From: Brugia malayi
Lineage: Eukaryota > Nematoda > Chromadorea > Rhabditida > Onchocercidae
Assembly (NCBI RefSeq): GCF_000002995.4
Contig: NW_025062398.1
Location: 1 to 15,463 of the forward strand
Direction: 5' to 3'
Length of the DNA: 15,463 nucleotides
Positions 1 through 9,500 of the stretch are shown here, piece after piece. The notes under the pieces are model-generated. The model saw nothing but the letters and a program-made list of their open reading frames with translations. It ran no database searches and was not told the origin of the DNA. The position numbers were made by a program, and so were the translations under genes. Positions within the stretch are counted from its first letter, which is position 1, and every line of letters begins with the position of its first letter.

Positions 1-39
1 ATTTTAAACTATAAAATGACAACACAATATATAGGACCA
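1..39 (+). repeat. Partial leading satellite unit
   Basis: The 3' end of a unit. It differs from the norm in an extra AT (ATATATAGGACC rather than ATATAGGATC) and in the first bases, where ATTTTAAACT could reflect loss of about 7 bp from the usual ATTTTAATATTTAAACT. It has the GGACC form otherwise seen only before units 3, 43 and 49. Confidence 0.85.
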
Positions 40-688
40 GCACTGGTACAATGCACGTAACATAGTCAATTAGGTTCAAAATAAGCTTTTTTTTTAGCAG
101 TTTTGGAACTTAATTAAAATTAAAATTGATAAATTAGAACCAATTTCCTCATCTAATGTAAGAAAACTATAACAAATTTTAAAATTTTTAAAAAATTCAA
201 AATTTAAATTTGAATTTAAATTTAATTTAAATTCTTAAATTGAATTAAAATCATGATTAATTGAAAGTTTTATTAATTTTGCTGATGAAATTTAATGCGC
301 AAAACTTAATTACAAAAGCGTATTTTAATATTTAAACTATAAAATGACAACACAATATAGGATCAGCACTGGTACAATGCACGTAACATAGTCAATTAGG
401 TTCAAAATAAGCTTTTTTTTAGCAGTTTTGGAACTTAATTAAAATTAAGATTGATAAATTAGAACCAATTTCCTTGTCTAATGTAAGAAAACTATAACAA
501 ATTTTAAAATTTTTAAAAAATTCAAAATTTAAATTTGAATTTAAATTTAATTTAAATTCTTAAATTGAACTAAAATCATGATTAATTGAATGTTTTATTG
601 ATTTTGCTGATAAATTAATGCGCAAAACTAAATTACAAAGGCGTATTTTAATATTTAAACTATAAAATGACAACACAATATAGGACCA
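40..688 (+). repeat. Atypical left-end units 1 and 2
   Basis: Unit 1 (326 bp) is the longest in the window. It has the only T9 run, CTCATC in the otherwise conserved second block, a GATGAAATTTAATGCGC insertion form, and AAAAGCG in place of AAAGGCG. Unit 2 (323 bp) carries the rare combination GAACTAAA, TGTTTTATTGATT and AAATTAATGCGC, followed by GGACC. The same combination occurs in unit 42, and parts of it in units 45, 47 and 48 at the opposite end. Unit 2 also has a private AAGATTG change. Excess private variation is what array margins usually show, so a left edge may be close, but no flanking non-satellite sequence is visible. Confidence 0.7.
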
Positions 689-1002
689 GCACTGGTACAA
701 TGCACGTAACATAGTCAATTAGGTTCAAAATAAGCTTTTTTTAGCAGTTTTGGCAAATTAATTAAAATTAAAATTGATAAATTAGAACCAATTTCCTTGT
801 CTAATGTAAGAAAACTATAACAAATTTTAAAAAATACAAAATTCAAATTTGAATTTAAATTTAATTTAAATTCTTAAATTGAATTAAAATCATGATTAAT
901 TGAAAGTTTTATTAATTTTGCTGATAAATTTATGCGCAAAACTAAATTACAAAGGCGTATTTTAATATTTAAACTATAAAATGACAACACAATATAGGAT
1001 CA
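366..1002 (+). repeat. Units 2-3: two-unit haplotype shared with units 42-43
   Basis: This 637-bp segment and 13115-13750 (636 bp) differ, by eye, at only two places: AAGATTG against AAAATTG in the first unit, and GGCAAATT against GGCAATT in the second. The shared rare markers are GAACTAAA, TGTTTTATTGATT, AAATTAATGCGC, the GGACC junction, T8 then T7, and long then short class. The units flanking the pair on either side do not match, so the similarity is confined to two units. Confidence 0.7.
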
Positions 1003-1314
1003 GCACTGGTACAATGCACGTAACATAGTCAATTAGGTTCAAAATAAGCTTTTTTTAGCAGTTTTGGAACTTAATTAAAATTAAAATTGATAAATTAGAA
1101 CCAATTTCCTTGTCTAATGTAAGAAAACTATAACAAATTTTAAAAAATACAAAATTCAAATTTGAATTTAAATTTAATTTAAATTCTTAAATTGAATTAA
1201 AATCATGATTAATTGAAAGTTTTATTAATTTTGCTGATAAATTATGCGCAAAACTAAATTACAAAGGCGTATTTTAATATTTAAACTATAAAATGACAAC
1301 ACAATATAGGATCA

Positions 1315-2592
1315 GCACTGGTACAATGCACGTAACATAGTCAATTAGGTTCAAAATAAGCTTTTTTTAGCAGTTTTGGCAAATTAATTAAAATTAAAAT
1401 TGATAAATTAGAACCAATTTCCTTGTCTAATGTAAGAAAACTATAACAAATTTTAAAAAATACAAAATTCAAATTTGAATTTAAATTTAATTTAAATTCT
1501 TAAATTGAATTAAAATCATGATTAATTGAAAGTTTTATTAATTTTGCTGATAAATTATGCGCAAAACTTAATTACAAAGGCGTATTTTAATATTTAAACT
1601 ATAAAATGACAACACAATATAGGATCAGCACTGGTACAATGCACGTAACATAGTCAATTAGGTTCAAAATAAGCTTTTTTTAGCAGTTTTGGAACTTAAT
1701 TAAAATTAAAATTGATAAATTAGAACCAATTTCCTTGTCTAATGTAAGAAAACTATAACAAATTTTAAAATTTTAAAAAATTCAAAATTTAAATTTGAAT
1801 TTAAATTTAATTTAAATTCTTAAATTGAATTAAAATCATGATTAATTGAAAGTTTTATTAATTTTGCTGATAAATTTATGCGCAAAACTTAATTACAAAG
1901 GCGTATTTTAATATTTAAACTATAAAATGACAACACAATATAGGATCAGCACTGGTACAATGCACGTAACATAGTCAATTAGGTTCAAAATAAGCTTTTT
2001 TTTAGCAGTTTTGGAACTTAATTAAAATTAAAATTGATAAATTAGAACCAATTTCCTTGTCTAATGTAAGAAAACTATAACAAATTTAAAATTTTAAAAA
2101 ATTCAAAATTTAAATTTGAATTTAAATTTAATTTAAATTCTTAAATTGAATTAAAATCATGATTAATTGAAAGTTTTATTAATTTTGCTGATAAATTTAT
2201 GCGCAAAACTTAATTACAAAGGCGTATTTTAATATTTAAACTATAAAATGACAACACAATATAGGATCAGCACTGGTACAATGCACGTAACATAGTCAAT
2301 TAGGTTCAAAATAAGCTTTTTTTTAGCAGTTTTGGAACTTAATTAAAATTAAAATTGATAAATTAGAACCAATTTCCTTGTCTAATGTAAGAAAACTATA
2401 ACAAATTTTAAAATTTTTAAAAAATTCAAAATTTAAATTTGAATTTAAATTTAATTTAAATTCTTAAATTGAATTAAAATCATGATTAATTGAAAGTTTT
2501 ATTAATTTTGCTGATAAATTTATGCGCAAAACTAAATTACAAAGGCGTATTTTAATATTTAAACTATAAAATGACAACACAATATAGGATCA
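1315..2592 (+). repeat. Four-unit block (units 5-8), copy A of a five-unit-spaced duplication
   Basis: Units 5-8 match units 10-13 one to one at offsets of 1599, 1600, 1600 and 1601 bp. Markers agree in order: short unit with GGCAAATT and T7; long with T7; long with T8; 323-bp long with T8. Differences seen are one indel between units 5 and 10, none between 6 and 11, one T indel between 7 and 12, and three substitutions between 8 and 13. Units 9 and 14 no longer match well, so the copied segment is about 1.3 kb. Confidence 0.65.
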
Positions 2593-2913
2593 GCACTGGT
2601 ACAATGCACGTAACATAGTCAATTAGGTTCAAAATAAGCTTTTTTTTAGCAGTTTTGGAACTTAATTAAAATTAAAATTGATAAATTAGAACCAATTTCC
2701 TTGTCTAATGTAAGAAAACTATAACAAATTTTAAATTTTAAAAAATTCAAAATTTAAATTTGAATTTAAATTTAATTTAAATTCTTAAATTGAATTAAAA
2801 TCATGATTAATTGAAAGTTTTATTAATTTTGCTGATAAATTTATGCGCAAAACTAAATTACAAAGGCGTATTTTAATATTTAAACTATAAAATGACAACA
2901 CAATATAGGATCA

Positions 2914-3227
2914 GCACTGGTACAATGCACGTAACATAGTCAATTAGGTTCAAAATAAGCTTTTTTTAGCAGTTTTGGCAAATTAATTAAAATTAAAATT
3001 GATAAATTAGAACCAATTTCCTTGTCTAATGTAAGAAAACTATAACAAATTTTAAAAAATACAAAATTCAAATTTGAATTTAAATTTAATTTAAATTCTT
3101 AAATTGAATTAAAATCATGATTAATTGAAAGTTTTATTAATTTTGCTGATAAATTTATGCGCAAAACTTAATTACAAAGGCGTATTTTAATATTTAAACT
3201 ATAAAATGACAACACAATATAGGATCA
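2914..3227 (+). repeat. Representative short satellite unit (unit 10, 314 bp)
   Basis: Typical of the short class (312-315 bp, 15 units). Compared with the long class it lacks one octamer AAAATTTT in the AT tract and has two nearby substitutions, giving TACAAAATTCAAATTTG where long units read TTCAAAATTTAAATTTG. This particular unit also has GGCAAATT in place of GGAACTT. That second marker travels with the short tract in units 3, 5, 10, 14, 26, 39 and 43, but occurs with a long tract in units 17 and 46, so the two are linked but separable. Confidence 0.93.
3064..3081. repeat. Perfect 18-bp AT palindrome of short units (unit 10 copy)
   Basis: AAATTCAAATTTGAATTT is an exact inverted repeat centred between 3072 and 3073. 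It arises from the T-to-C change that distinguishes most short units from long ones, where the matching segment is only an imperfect dyad. It is present in short units 3, 4, 5, 10, 15, 19, 21, 26, 28, 31, 34, 39 and 43, but not in short units 14 and 41, which keep the long-type base. Confidence 0.8.
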
Positions 3228-3276
3228 GCACTGGTACAATGCACGTAACATAGTCAATTAGGTTCAAAATAAGCTT
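3228..3276 (+). other. Invariant 49-bp core block of the satellite (unit 11 copy)
   Basis: From GCACTGG through AAGCTT this block reads the same in every one of the 49 copies in the window, including the decayed units 45-49 that carry several changes elsewhere. It is also the most GC-rich part of the unit. It contains a direct repeat of GCAC spaced 12 bp apart and an ACGT core within GCACGTAA. Variation begins immediately on both sides: GGATCA, GGACCA or GGATCCA just before it, and a T7-T9 run just after. Such a block is a candidate protein-binding site or recombination-favoured segment. No known binding motif (for example the CENP-B box) is recognised, and its function is inference only. Confidence 0.7.
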
Positions 3277-3322
3277 TTTTTAGCAGTTTTGGAACTTAAT
3301 TAAAATTAAAATTGATAAATTA

Positions 3323-3365
3323 GAACCAATTTCCTTGTCTAATGTAAGAAAACTATAACAAATTT
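3323..3365 (+). other. Second conserved block with CCAAT (unit 11 copy)
   Basis: The stretch starting GAACCAATTTCC and running to CTATAACAAATT is almost unchanged across copies. The exceptions I saw are in unit 1 (CTCATC in place of CTTGTC, near 148-153) and just upstream of the block in unit 48 (AATATGAACC, near 15127). It lies between the variable GGAACTT/GGCAAATT stretch and the length-variable AT tract. It contains a CCAAT pentamer at 3326-3330, which may be chance in such sequence. Confidence 0.55.
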
Positions 3366-3410
3366 TAAAATTTTAAAAAATTCAAAATTTAAATTTGAAT
3401 TTAAATTTAA
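3361..3410. repeat. AT-only palindromic tract, long form (unit 11 copy)
   Basis: A run of alternating A-tracts and T-tracts with almost no G or C. It holds a perfect 16-bp palindrome, TTTTAAAATTTTAAAA, at 3363-3378, then an imperfect inverted repeat at 3380-3400 whose arms match except for one extra A. AAATTT steps then recur about every 6 bp. In short units the 16-bp palindrome is lost. This is the main site of length variation between units. The composition favours easy melting and possibly cruciform or bent DNA; that is inference from base content. Confidence 0.75.
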
Positions 3411-3520
3411 TTTAAATTCTTAAATTGAATTAAAATCATGATTAATTGAAAGTTTTATTAATTTTGCTGATAAATTTATGCGCAAAACTTAATTACAAAG
3501 GCGTATTTTAATATTTAAAC

Positions 3521-3527
3521 TATAAAA
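3521..3527 (+). promoter_or_regulatory. TATA-box-like motif, once per unit (unit 11 copy)
   Basis: TATAAAA occurs in every unit about 28 bp upstream of the invariant block, in the sequence AACTATAAAATG. Some satellites are transcribed from internal promoters, so this is a conceivable initiation site that would place a start near the GCACTGG block. In DNA with about 80% A+T a TATAAAA heptamer is also easily chance. Nothing else in the sequence supports a promoter. Confidence 0.2.
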
Positions 3528-6500
3528 TGACAACACAATATAGGATCAGCACTGGTACAATGCACGTAACATAGTCAATTAGGTTCAAAATAAGCTTTTT
3601 TTTAGCAGTTTTGGAACTTAATTAAAATTAAAATTGATAAATTAGAACCAATTTCCTTGTCTAATGTAAGAAAACTATAACAAATTTTAAAATTTTAAAA
3701 AATTCAAAATTTAAATTTGAATTTAAATTTAATTTAAATTCTTAAATTGAATTAAAATCATGATTAATTGAAAGTTTTATTAATTTTGCTGATAAATTTA
3801 TGCGCAAAACTTAATTACAAAGGCGTATTTTAATATTTAAACTATAAAATGACAACACAATATAGGATCAGCACTGGTACAATGCACGTAACATAGTCAA
3901 TTAGGTTCAAAATAAGCTTTTTTTTAGCAGTTTTGGAACTTAATTAAAATTAAAATTGATAAATTAGAACCAATTTCCTTGTCTAATGTAAGAAAACTAT
4001 AACAAATTTTAAAATTTTTAAAAAATTCAAAATTTAAATTTGAATTTAAATTTAATTTAAATTCTTAAATTGAATTAAAATCATGATTAATTGAATGTTT
4101 TATTGATTTTGCTGATAAATTTATGCGCAAAACTTAATTACAAAGGCGTATTTTAATATTTAAACTATAAAATGACAACACAATATAGGATCAGCACTGG
4201 TACAATGCACGTAACATAGTCAATTAGGTTCAAAATAAGCTTTTTTTTAGCAGTTTTGGCAAATTAATTAAAATTAAAATTGATAAATTAGAACCAATTT
4301 CCTTGTCTAATGTAAGAAAACTATAACAAATTTTAAAAAATTCAAAATTTAAATTTGAATTTAAATTTAATTTAAATTCTTAAATTGAATTAAAATCATG
4401 ATTAATTGAAAGTTTTATTAATTTTGCTGATAAATTTATGCGCAAAACTAAATTACAAAGGCGTATTTTAATATTTAAACTATAAAATGACAACACAATA
4501 TAGGATCAGCACTGGTACAATGCACGTAACATAGTCAATTAGGTTCAAAATAAGCTTTTTTTAGCAGTTTTGGAACTTAATTAAAATTAAAATTGATAAA
4601 TTAGAACCAATTTCCTTGTCTAATGTAAGAAAACTATAACAAATTTTAAAAAATACAAAATTCAAATTTGAATTTAAATTTAATTTAAATTCTTAAATTG
4701 AATTAAAATCATGATTAATTGAAAGTTTTATTAATTTTGCTGATAAATTTATGCGCAAAACTAATTACAAAGGCGTATTTTAATATTTAAACTATAAAAT
4801 GACAACACAATATAGGATCAGCACTGGTACAATGCACGTAACATAGTCAATTAGGTTCAAAATAAGCTTTTTTTTAGCAGTTTTGGAACTTAATTAAAAT
4901 TAAAATTGATAAATTAGAACCAATTTCCTTGTCTAATGTAAGAAAACTATAACAAATTTTAAAATTTTAAAAAATTCAAAATTTAAATTTGAATTTAAAT
5001 TTAATTTAAATTCTTAAATTGAATTAAAATCATGATTAATTGAAAGTTTTATTAATTTTGCTGATAAATTTATGCGCAAAACTAAATTACAAAGGCGTAT
5101 TTTAATATTTAAACTATAAAATGACAACACAATATAGGATCAGCACTGGTACAATGCACGTAACATAGTCAATTAGGTTCAAAATAAGCTTTTTTTAGCA
5201 GTTTTGGCAAATTAATTAAAATTAAAATTGATAAATTAGAACCAATTTCCTTGTCTAATGTAAGAAAACTATAACAAATTTTAAAATTTTAAAAAATTCA
5301 AAATTTAAATTTGAATTTAAATTTAATTTAAATTCTTAAATTGAATTAAAATCATGATTAATTGAAAGTTTTATTAATTTTGCTGATAAATTTATGCGCA
5401 AAACTAATTACAAAGGCGTATTTTAATATTTAAACTATAAAATGACAACACAATATAGGATCAGCACTGGTACAATGCACGTAACATAGTCAATTAGGTT
5501 CAAAATAAGCTTTTTTTTAGCAGTTTTGGAACTTAATTAAAATTAAAATTGATAAATTAGAACCAATTTCCTTGTCTAATGTAAGAAAACTATAACAAAT
5601 TTTAAAATTTTAAAAAATTCAAAATTTAAATTTGAATTTAAATTTAATTTAAATTCTTAAATTGAATTAAAATCATGATTAATTGAATGTTTTATTAATT
5701 TTGCTGATAAATAATTGCGCAAAACTAAATTACAAAGGCGTATTTTAATATTTAAACTATAAAATGACAACACAATATAGGATCAGCACTGGTACAATGC
5801 ACGTAACATAGTCAATTAGGTTCAAAATAAGCTTTTTTTAGCAGTTTTGGAACTTAATTAAAATTAAAATTGATAAATTAGAACCAATTTCCTTGTCTAA
5901 TGTAAGAAAACTATAACAAATTTTAAAAAATACAAAATTCAAATTTGAATTTAAATTTAATTTAAATTCTTAAATTGAATTAAAATCATGATTAATTGAA
6001 AGTTTTATTAATTTTGCTGATAAATTTATGCGCAAAACTAAATTACAAAGGCGTATTTTAATATTTAAACTATAAAATGACAACACAATATAGGATCAGC
6101 ACTGGTACAATGCACGTAACATAGTCAATTAGGTTCAAAATAAGCTTTTTTTAGCAGTTTTGGAACTTAATTAAAATTAAAATTGATAAATTAGAACCAA
6201 TTTCCTTGTCTAATGTAAGAAAACTATAACAAATTTTAAATTTTAAAAAATTCAAAATTTAAATTTGAATTTAAATTTAATTTAAATTCTTAAATTGAAT
6301 TAAAATCATGATTAATTGAAAGTTTTATTAATTTTGCTGATAAATTTATGCGCAAAACTTAATTACAAAGGCGTATTTTAATATTTAAACTATAAAATGA
6401 CAACACAATATAGGATCAGCACTGGTACAATGCACGTAACATAGTCAATTAGGTTCAAAATAAGCTTTTTTTTAGCAGTTTTGGAACTTAATTAAAATTA

Positions 6501-9500
6501 AAATTGATAAATTAGAACCAATTTCCTTGTCTAATGTAAGAAAACTATAACAAATTTTAAAAAATTACAAAATTCAAATTTGAATTTAAATTTAATTTAA
6601 ATTCTTAAATTGAATTAAAATCATGATTAATTGAAAGTTTTATTAATTTTGCTGATAAATTTATGCGCAAAACTAAATTACAAAGGCGTATTTTAATATT
6701 TAAACTATAAAATGACAACACAATATAGGATCAGCACTGGTACAATGCACGTAACATAGTCAATTAGGTTCAAAATAAGCTTTTTTTTAGCAGTTTTGGA
6801 ACTTAATTAAAATTAAAATTGATAAATTAGAACCAATTTCCTTGTCTAATGTAAGAAAACTATAACAAATTTTAAAATTTTAAAAAATTCAAAATTTAAA
6901 TTTGAATTTAAATTTAATTTAAATTCTTAAATTGAATTAAAATCATGATTAATTGAAAGTTTTATTAATTTTGCTGATAAATTTATGCGCAAAACTAAAT
7001 TACAAAGGCGTATTTTAATATTTAAACTATAAAATGACAACACAATATAGGATCAGCACTGGTACAATGCACGTAACATAGTCAATTAGGTTCAAAATAA
7101 GCTTTTTTTAGCAGTTTTGGAACTTAATTAAAATTAAAATTGATAAATTAGAACCAATTTCCTTGTCTAATGTAAGAAAACTATAACAAATTTTAAAATT
7201 TTAAAAAATTCAAAATTTAAATTTGAATTTAAATTTAATTTAAATTCTTAAATTGAATTAAAATCATGATTAATTGAAAGTTTTATTAATTTTGCTGATA
7301 AATTTATGCGCAAAACTTAATTACAAAGGCGTATTTTAATATTTAAACTATAAAATGACAACACAATATAGGATCAGCACTGGTACAATGCACGTAACAT
7401 AGTCAATTAGGTTCAAAATAAGCTTTTTTTAGCAGTTTTGGAACTTAATTAAAATTAAAATTGATAAATTAGAACCAATTTCCTTGTCTAATGTAAGAAA
7501 ACTATAACAAATTTTAAATTTTAAAAAATTCAAAATTTAAATTTGAATTTAAATTTAATTTAAATTCTTAAATTGAATTAAAATCATGATTAATTGAAAG
7601 TTTTATTAATTTTGCTGATAAATTTATGCGCAAAACTTAATTACAAAGGCGTATTTTAATATTTAAACTATAAAATGACAACACAATATAGGATCAGCAC
7701 TGGTACAATGCACGTAACATAGTCAATTAGGTTCAAAATAAGCTTTTTTTTAGCAGTTTTGGAACTTAATTAAAATTAAAATTGATAAATTAGAACCAAT
7801 TTCCTTGTCTAATGTAAGAAAACTATAACAAATTTTAAAATTTTTAAAAAATTCAAAATTTAAATTTGAATTTAAATTTAATTTAAATTCTTAAATTGAA
7901 TTAAAATCATGATTAATTGAAAGTTTTATTAATTTTGCTGATAAATTTATGCGCAAAACTAAATTACAAAGGCGTATTTTAATATTTAAACTATAAAATG
8001 ACAACACAATATAGGATCAGCACTGGTACAATGCACGTAACATAGTCAATTAGGTTCAAAATAAGCTTTTTTTAGCAGTTTTGGCAAATTAATTAAAATT
8101 AAAATTGATAAATTAGAACCAATTTCCTTGTCTAATGTAAGAAAACTATAACAAATTTTAAAAATTACAAAATTCAAATTTGAATTTAAATTTAATTTAA
8201 ATTCTTAAATTGAATTAAAATCATGATTAATTGAAAGTTTTATTAATTTTGCTGATAAATTTATGCGCAAAACTTAATTACAAAGGCGTATTTTAATATT
8301 TAAACTATAAAATGACAACACAATATAGGATCAGCACTGGTACAATGCACGTAACATAGTCAATTAGGTTCAAAATAAGCTTTTTTTAGCAGTTTTGGAA
8401 CTTAATTAAAATTAAAATTGATAAATTAGAACCAATTTCCTTGTCTAATGTAAGAAAACTATAACAAATTTTAAATTTTAAAAAATTCAAAATTTAAATT
8501 TGAATTTAAATTTAATTTAAATTCTTAAATTGAATTAAAATCATGATTAATTGAAAGTTTTATTAATTTTGCTGATAAATTTATGCGCAAAACTAAATTA
8601 CAAAGGCGTATTTTAATATTTAAACTATAAAATGACAACACAATATAGGATCAGCACTGGTACAATGCACGTAACATAGTCAATTAGGTTCAAAATAAGC
8701 TTTTTTTAGCAGTTTTGGAACTTAATTAAAATTAAAATTGATAAATTAGAACCAATTTCCTTGTCTAATGTAAGAAAACTATAACAAATTTTAAAAAATT
8801 CAAAATTCAAATTTGAATTTAAATTTAATTTAAATTCTTAAATTGAATTAAAATCATGATTAATTGAAAGTTTTATTAATTTTGCTGATAAATTTATGCG
8901 CAAAACTAAATTACAAAGGCGTATTTTAATATTTAAACTATAAAATGACAACACAATATAGGATCAGCACTGGTACAATGCACGTAACATAGTCAATTAG
9001 GTTCAAAATAAGCTTTTTTTTAGCAGTTTTGGAACTTAATTAAAATTAAAATTGATAAATTAGAACCAATTTCCTTGTCTAATGTAAGAAAACTATAACA
9101 AATTTTAAAATTTTAAAAAATTCAAAATTTAAATTTGAATTTAAATTTAATTTAAATTCTTAAATTGAATTAAAATCATGATTAATTGAAAGTTTTATTA
9201 ATTTTGCTGATAAATTTATGCGCAAAACTAAATTACAAAGGCGTATTTTAATATTTAAACTATAAAATGACAACACAATATAGGATCAGCACTGGTACAA
9301 TGCACGTAACATAGTCAATTAGGTTCAAAATAAGCTTTTTTTAGCAGTTTTGGAACTTAATTAAAATTAAAATTGATAAATTAGAACCAATTTCCTTGTC
9401 TAATGTAAGAAAACTATAACAAATTTTAAATAAAAAATTCAAAATTTAAATTTGAATTTAAATTTAATTTAAATTCTTAAATTGAATTAAAATCATGATT

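Larger units (their letters stand above)
3228..3548 (+). repeat. Representative long satellite unit (unit 11, 321 bp)
   Basis: Typical of the majority long class (320-326 bp, 32 of 48 complete units). In order it carries the invariant block (3228-3276), a T7 run, the GGAACTT form, a second conserved stretch around CCAAT (3323-3365), an AT-only palindromic tract (about 3361-3410), the 10-bp palindrome AATCATGATT, TGCGCA, the GGCGTA motif, and a TATAAAA motif at 3521. Unit 6 (1628-1948) has the same length and I saw no difference between the two. Hand-counted base content is 65 G/C of 321. The unit has only three CpG sites (in CACGTA, TGCGCA and GGCGTA). Confidence 0.95.
2914..4193 (+). repeat. 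Four-unit block (units 10-13), copy B of a five-unit-spaced duplication
   Basis: Partner of units 5-8. Unit 13 differs from unit 8 mainly in carrying TGTTTTATTGATT and CTTAATT, markers otherwise common near the array ends, so it may have been altered by a later exchange. The similarity suggests an unequal crossover or duplication of about 1.6 kb that has not yet been erased. Confidence 0.65.

Noticed and set aside
40..49. Resemblance of AGCACTGGTA to a segment of known insect satellites
   Set aside because: Ten bases is too short to support homology and I could not verify it without a search, so no family is assigned.
689..1627. Strict alternation or fixed period of long and short units over the whole array
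   Set aside because: The long/short order (for example three short units in a row at 689-1627, then four long) has no constant period; only local periods of five and three are supported.
3265..3285. T7-T9 run after AAGC as a transcription terminator
   Set aside because: There is no GC-rich stem before it, and the context is non-coding eukaryotic-type satellite. An RNA polymerase III terminator would need an upstream gene, and none is seen.
3228..3548. CENP-B-box-like motif
   Set aside because: I looked for a TTCG...CGGG-type pattern in the unit and found none; CG dinucleotides occur only in CACGTA, TGCGCA and GGCGTA.
3527..3574. Short reading frame of 15 codons starting at the ATG in AAAATGACAACAC, repeated in most units
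   Set aside because: Very short, ends in TAG inside the invariant block, has no supporting signals, and is a by-product of the repeat. Other frames on both strands are also broken by stops within a few tens of codons.
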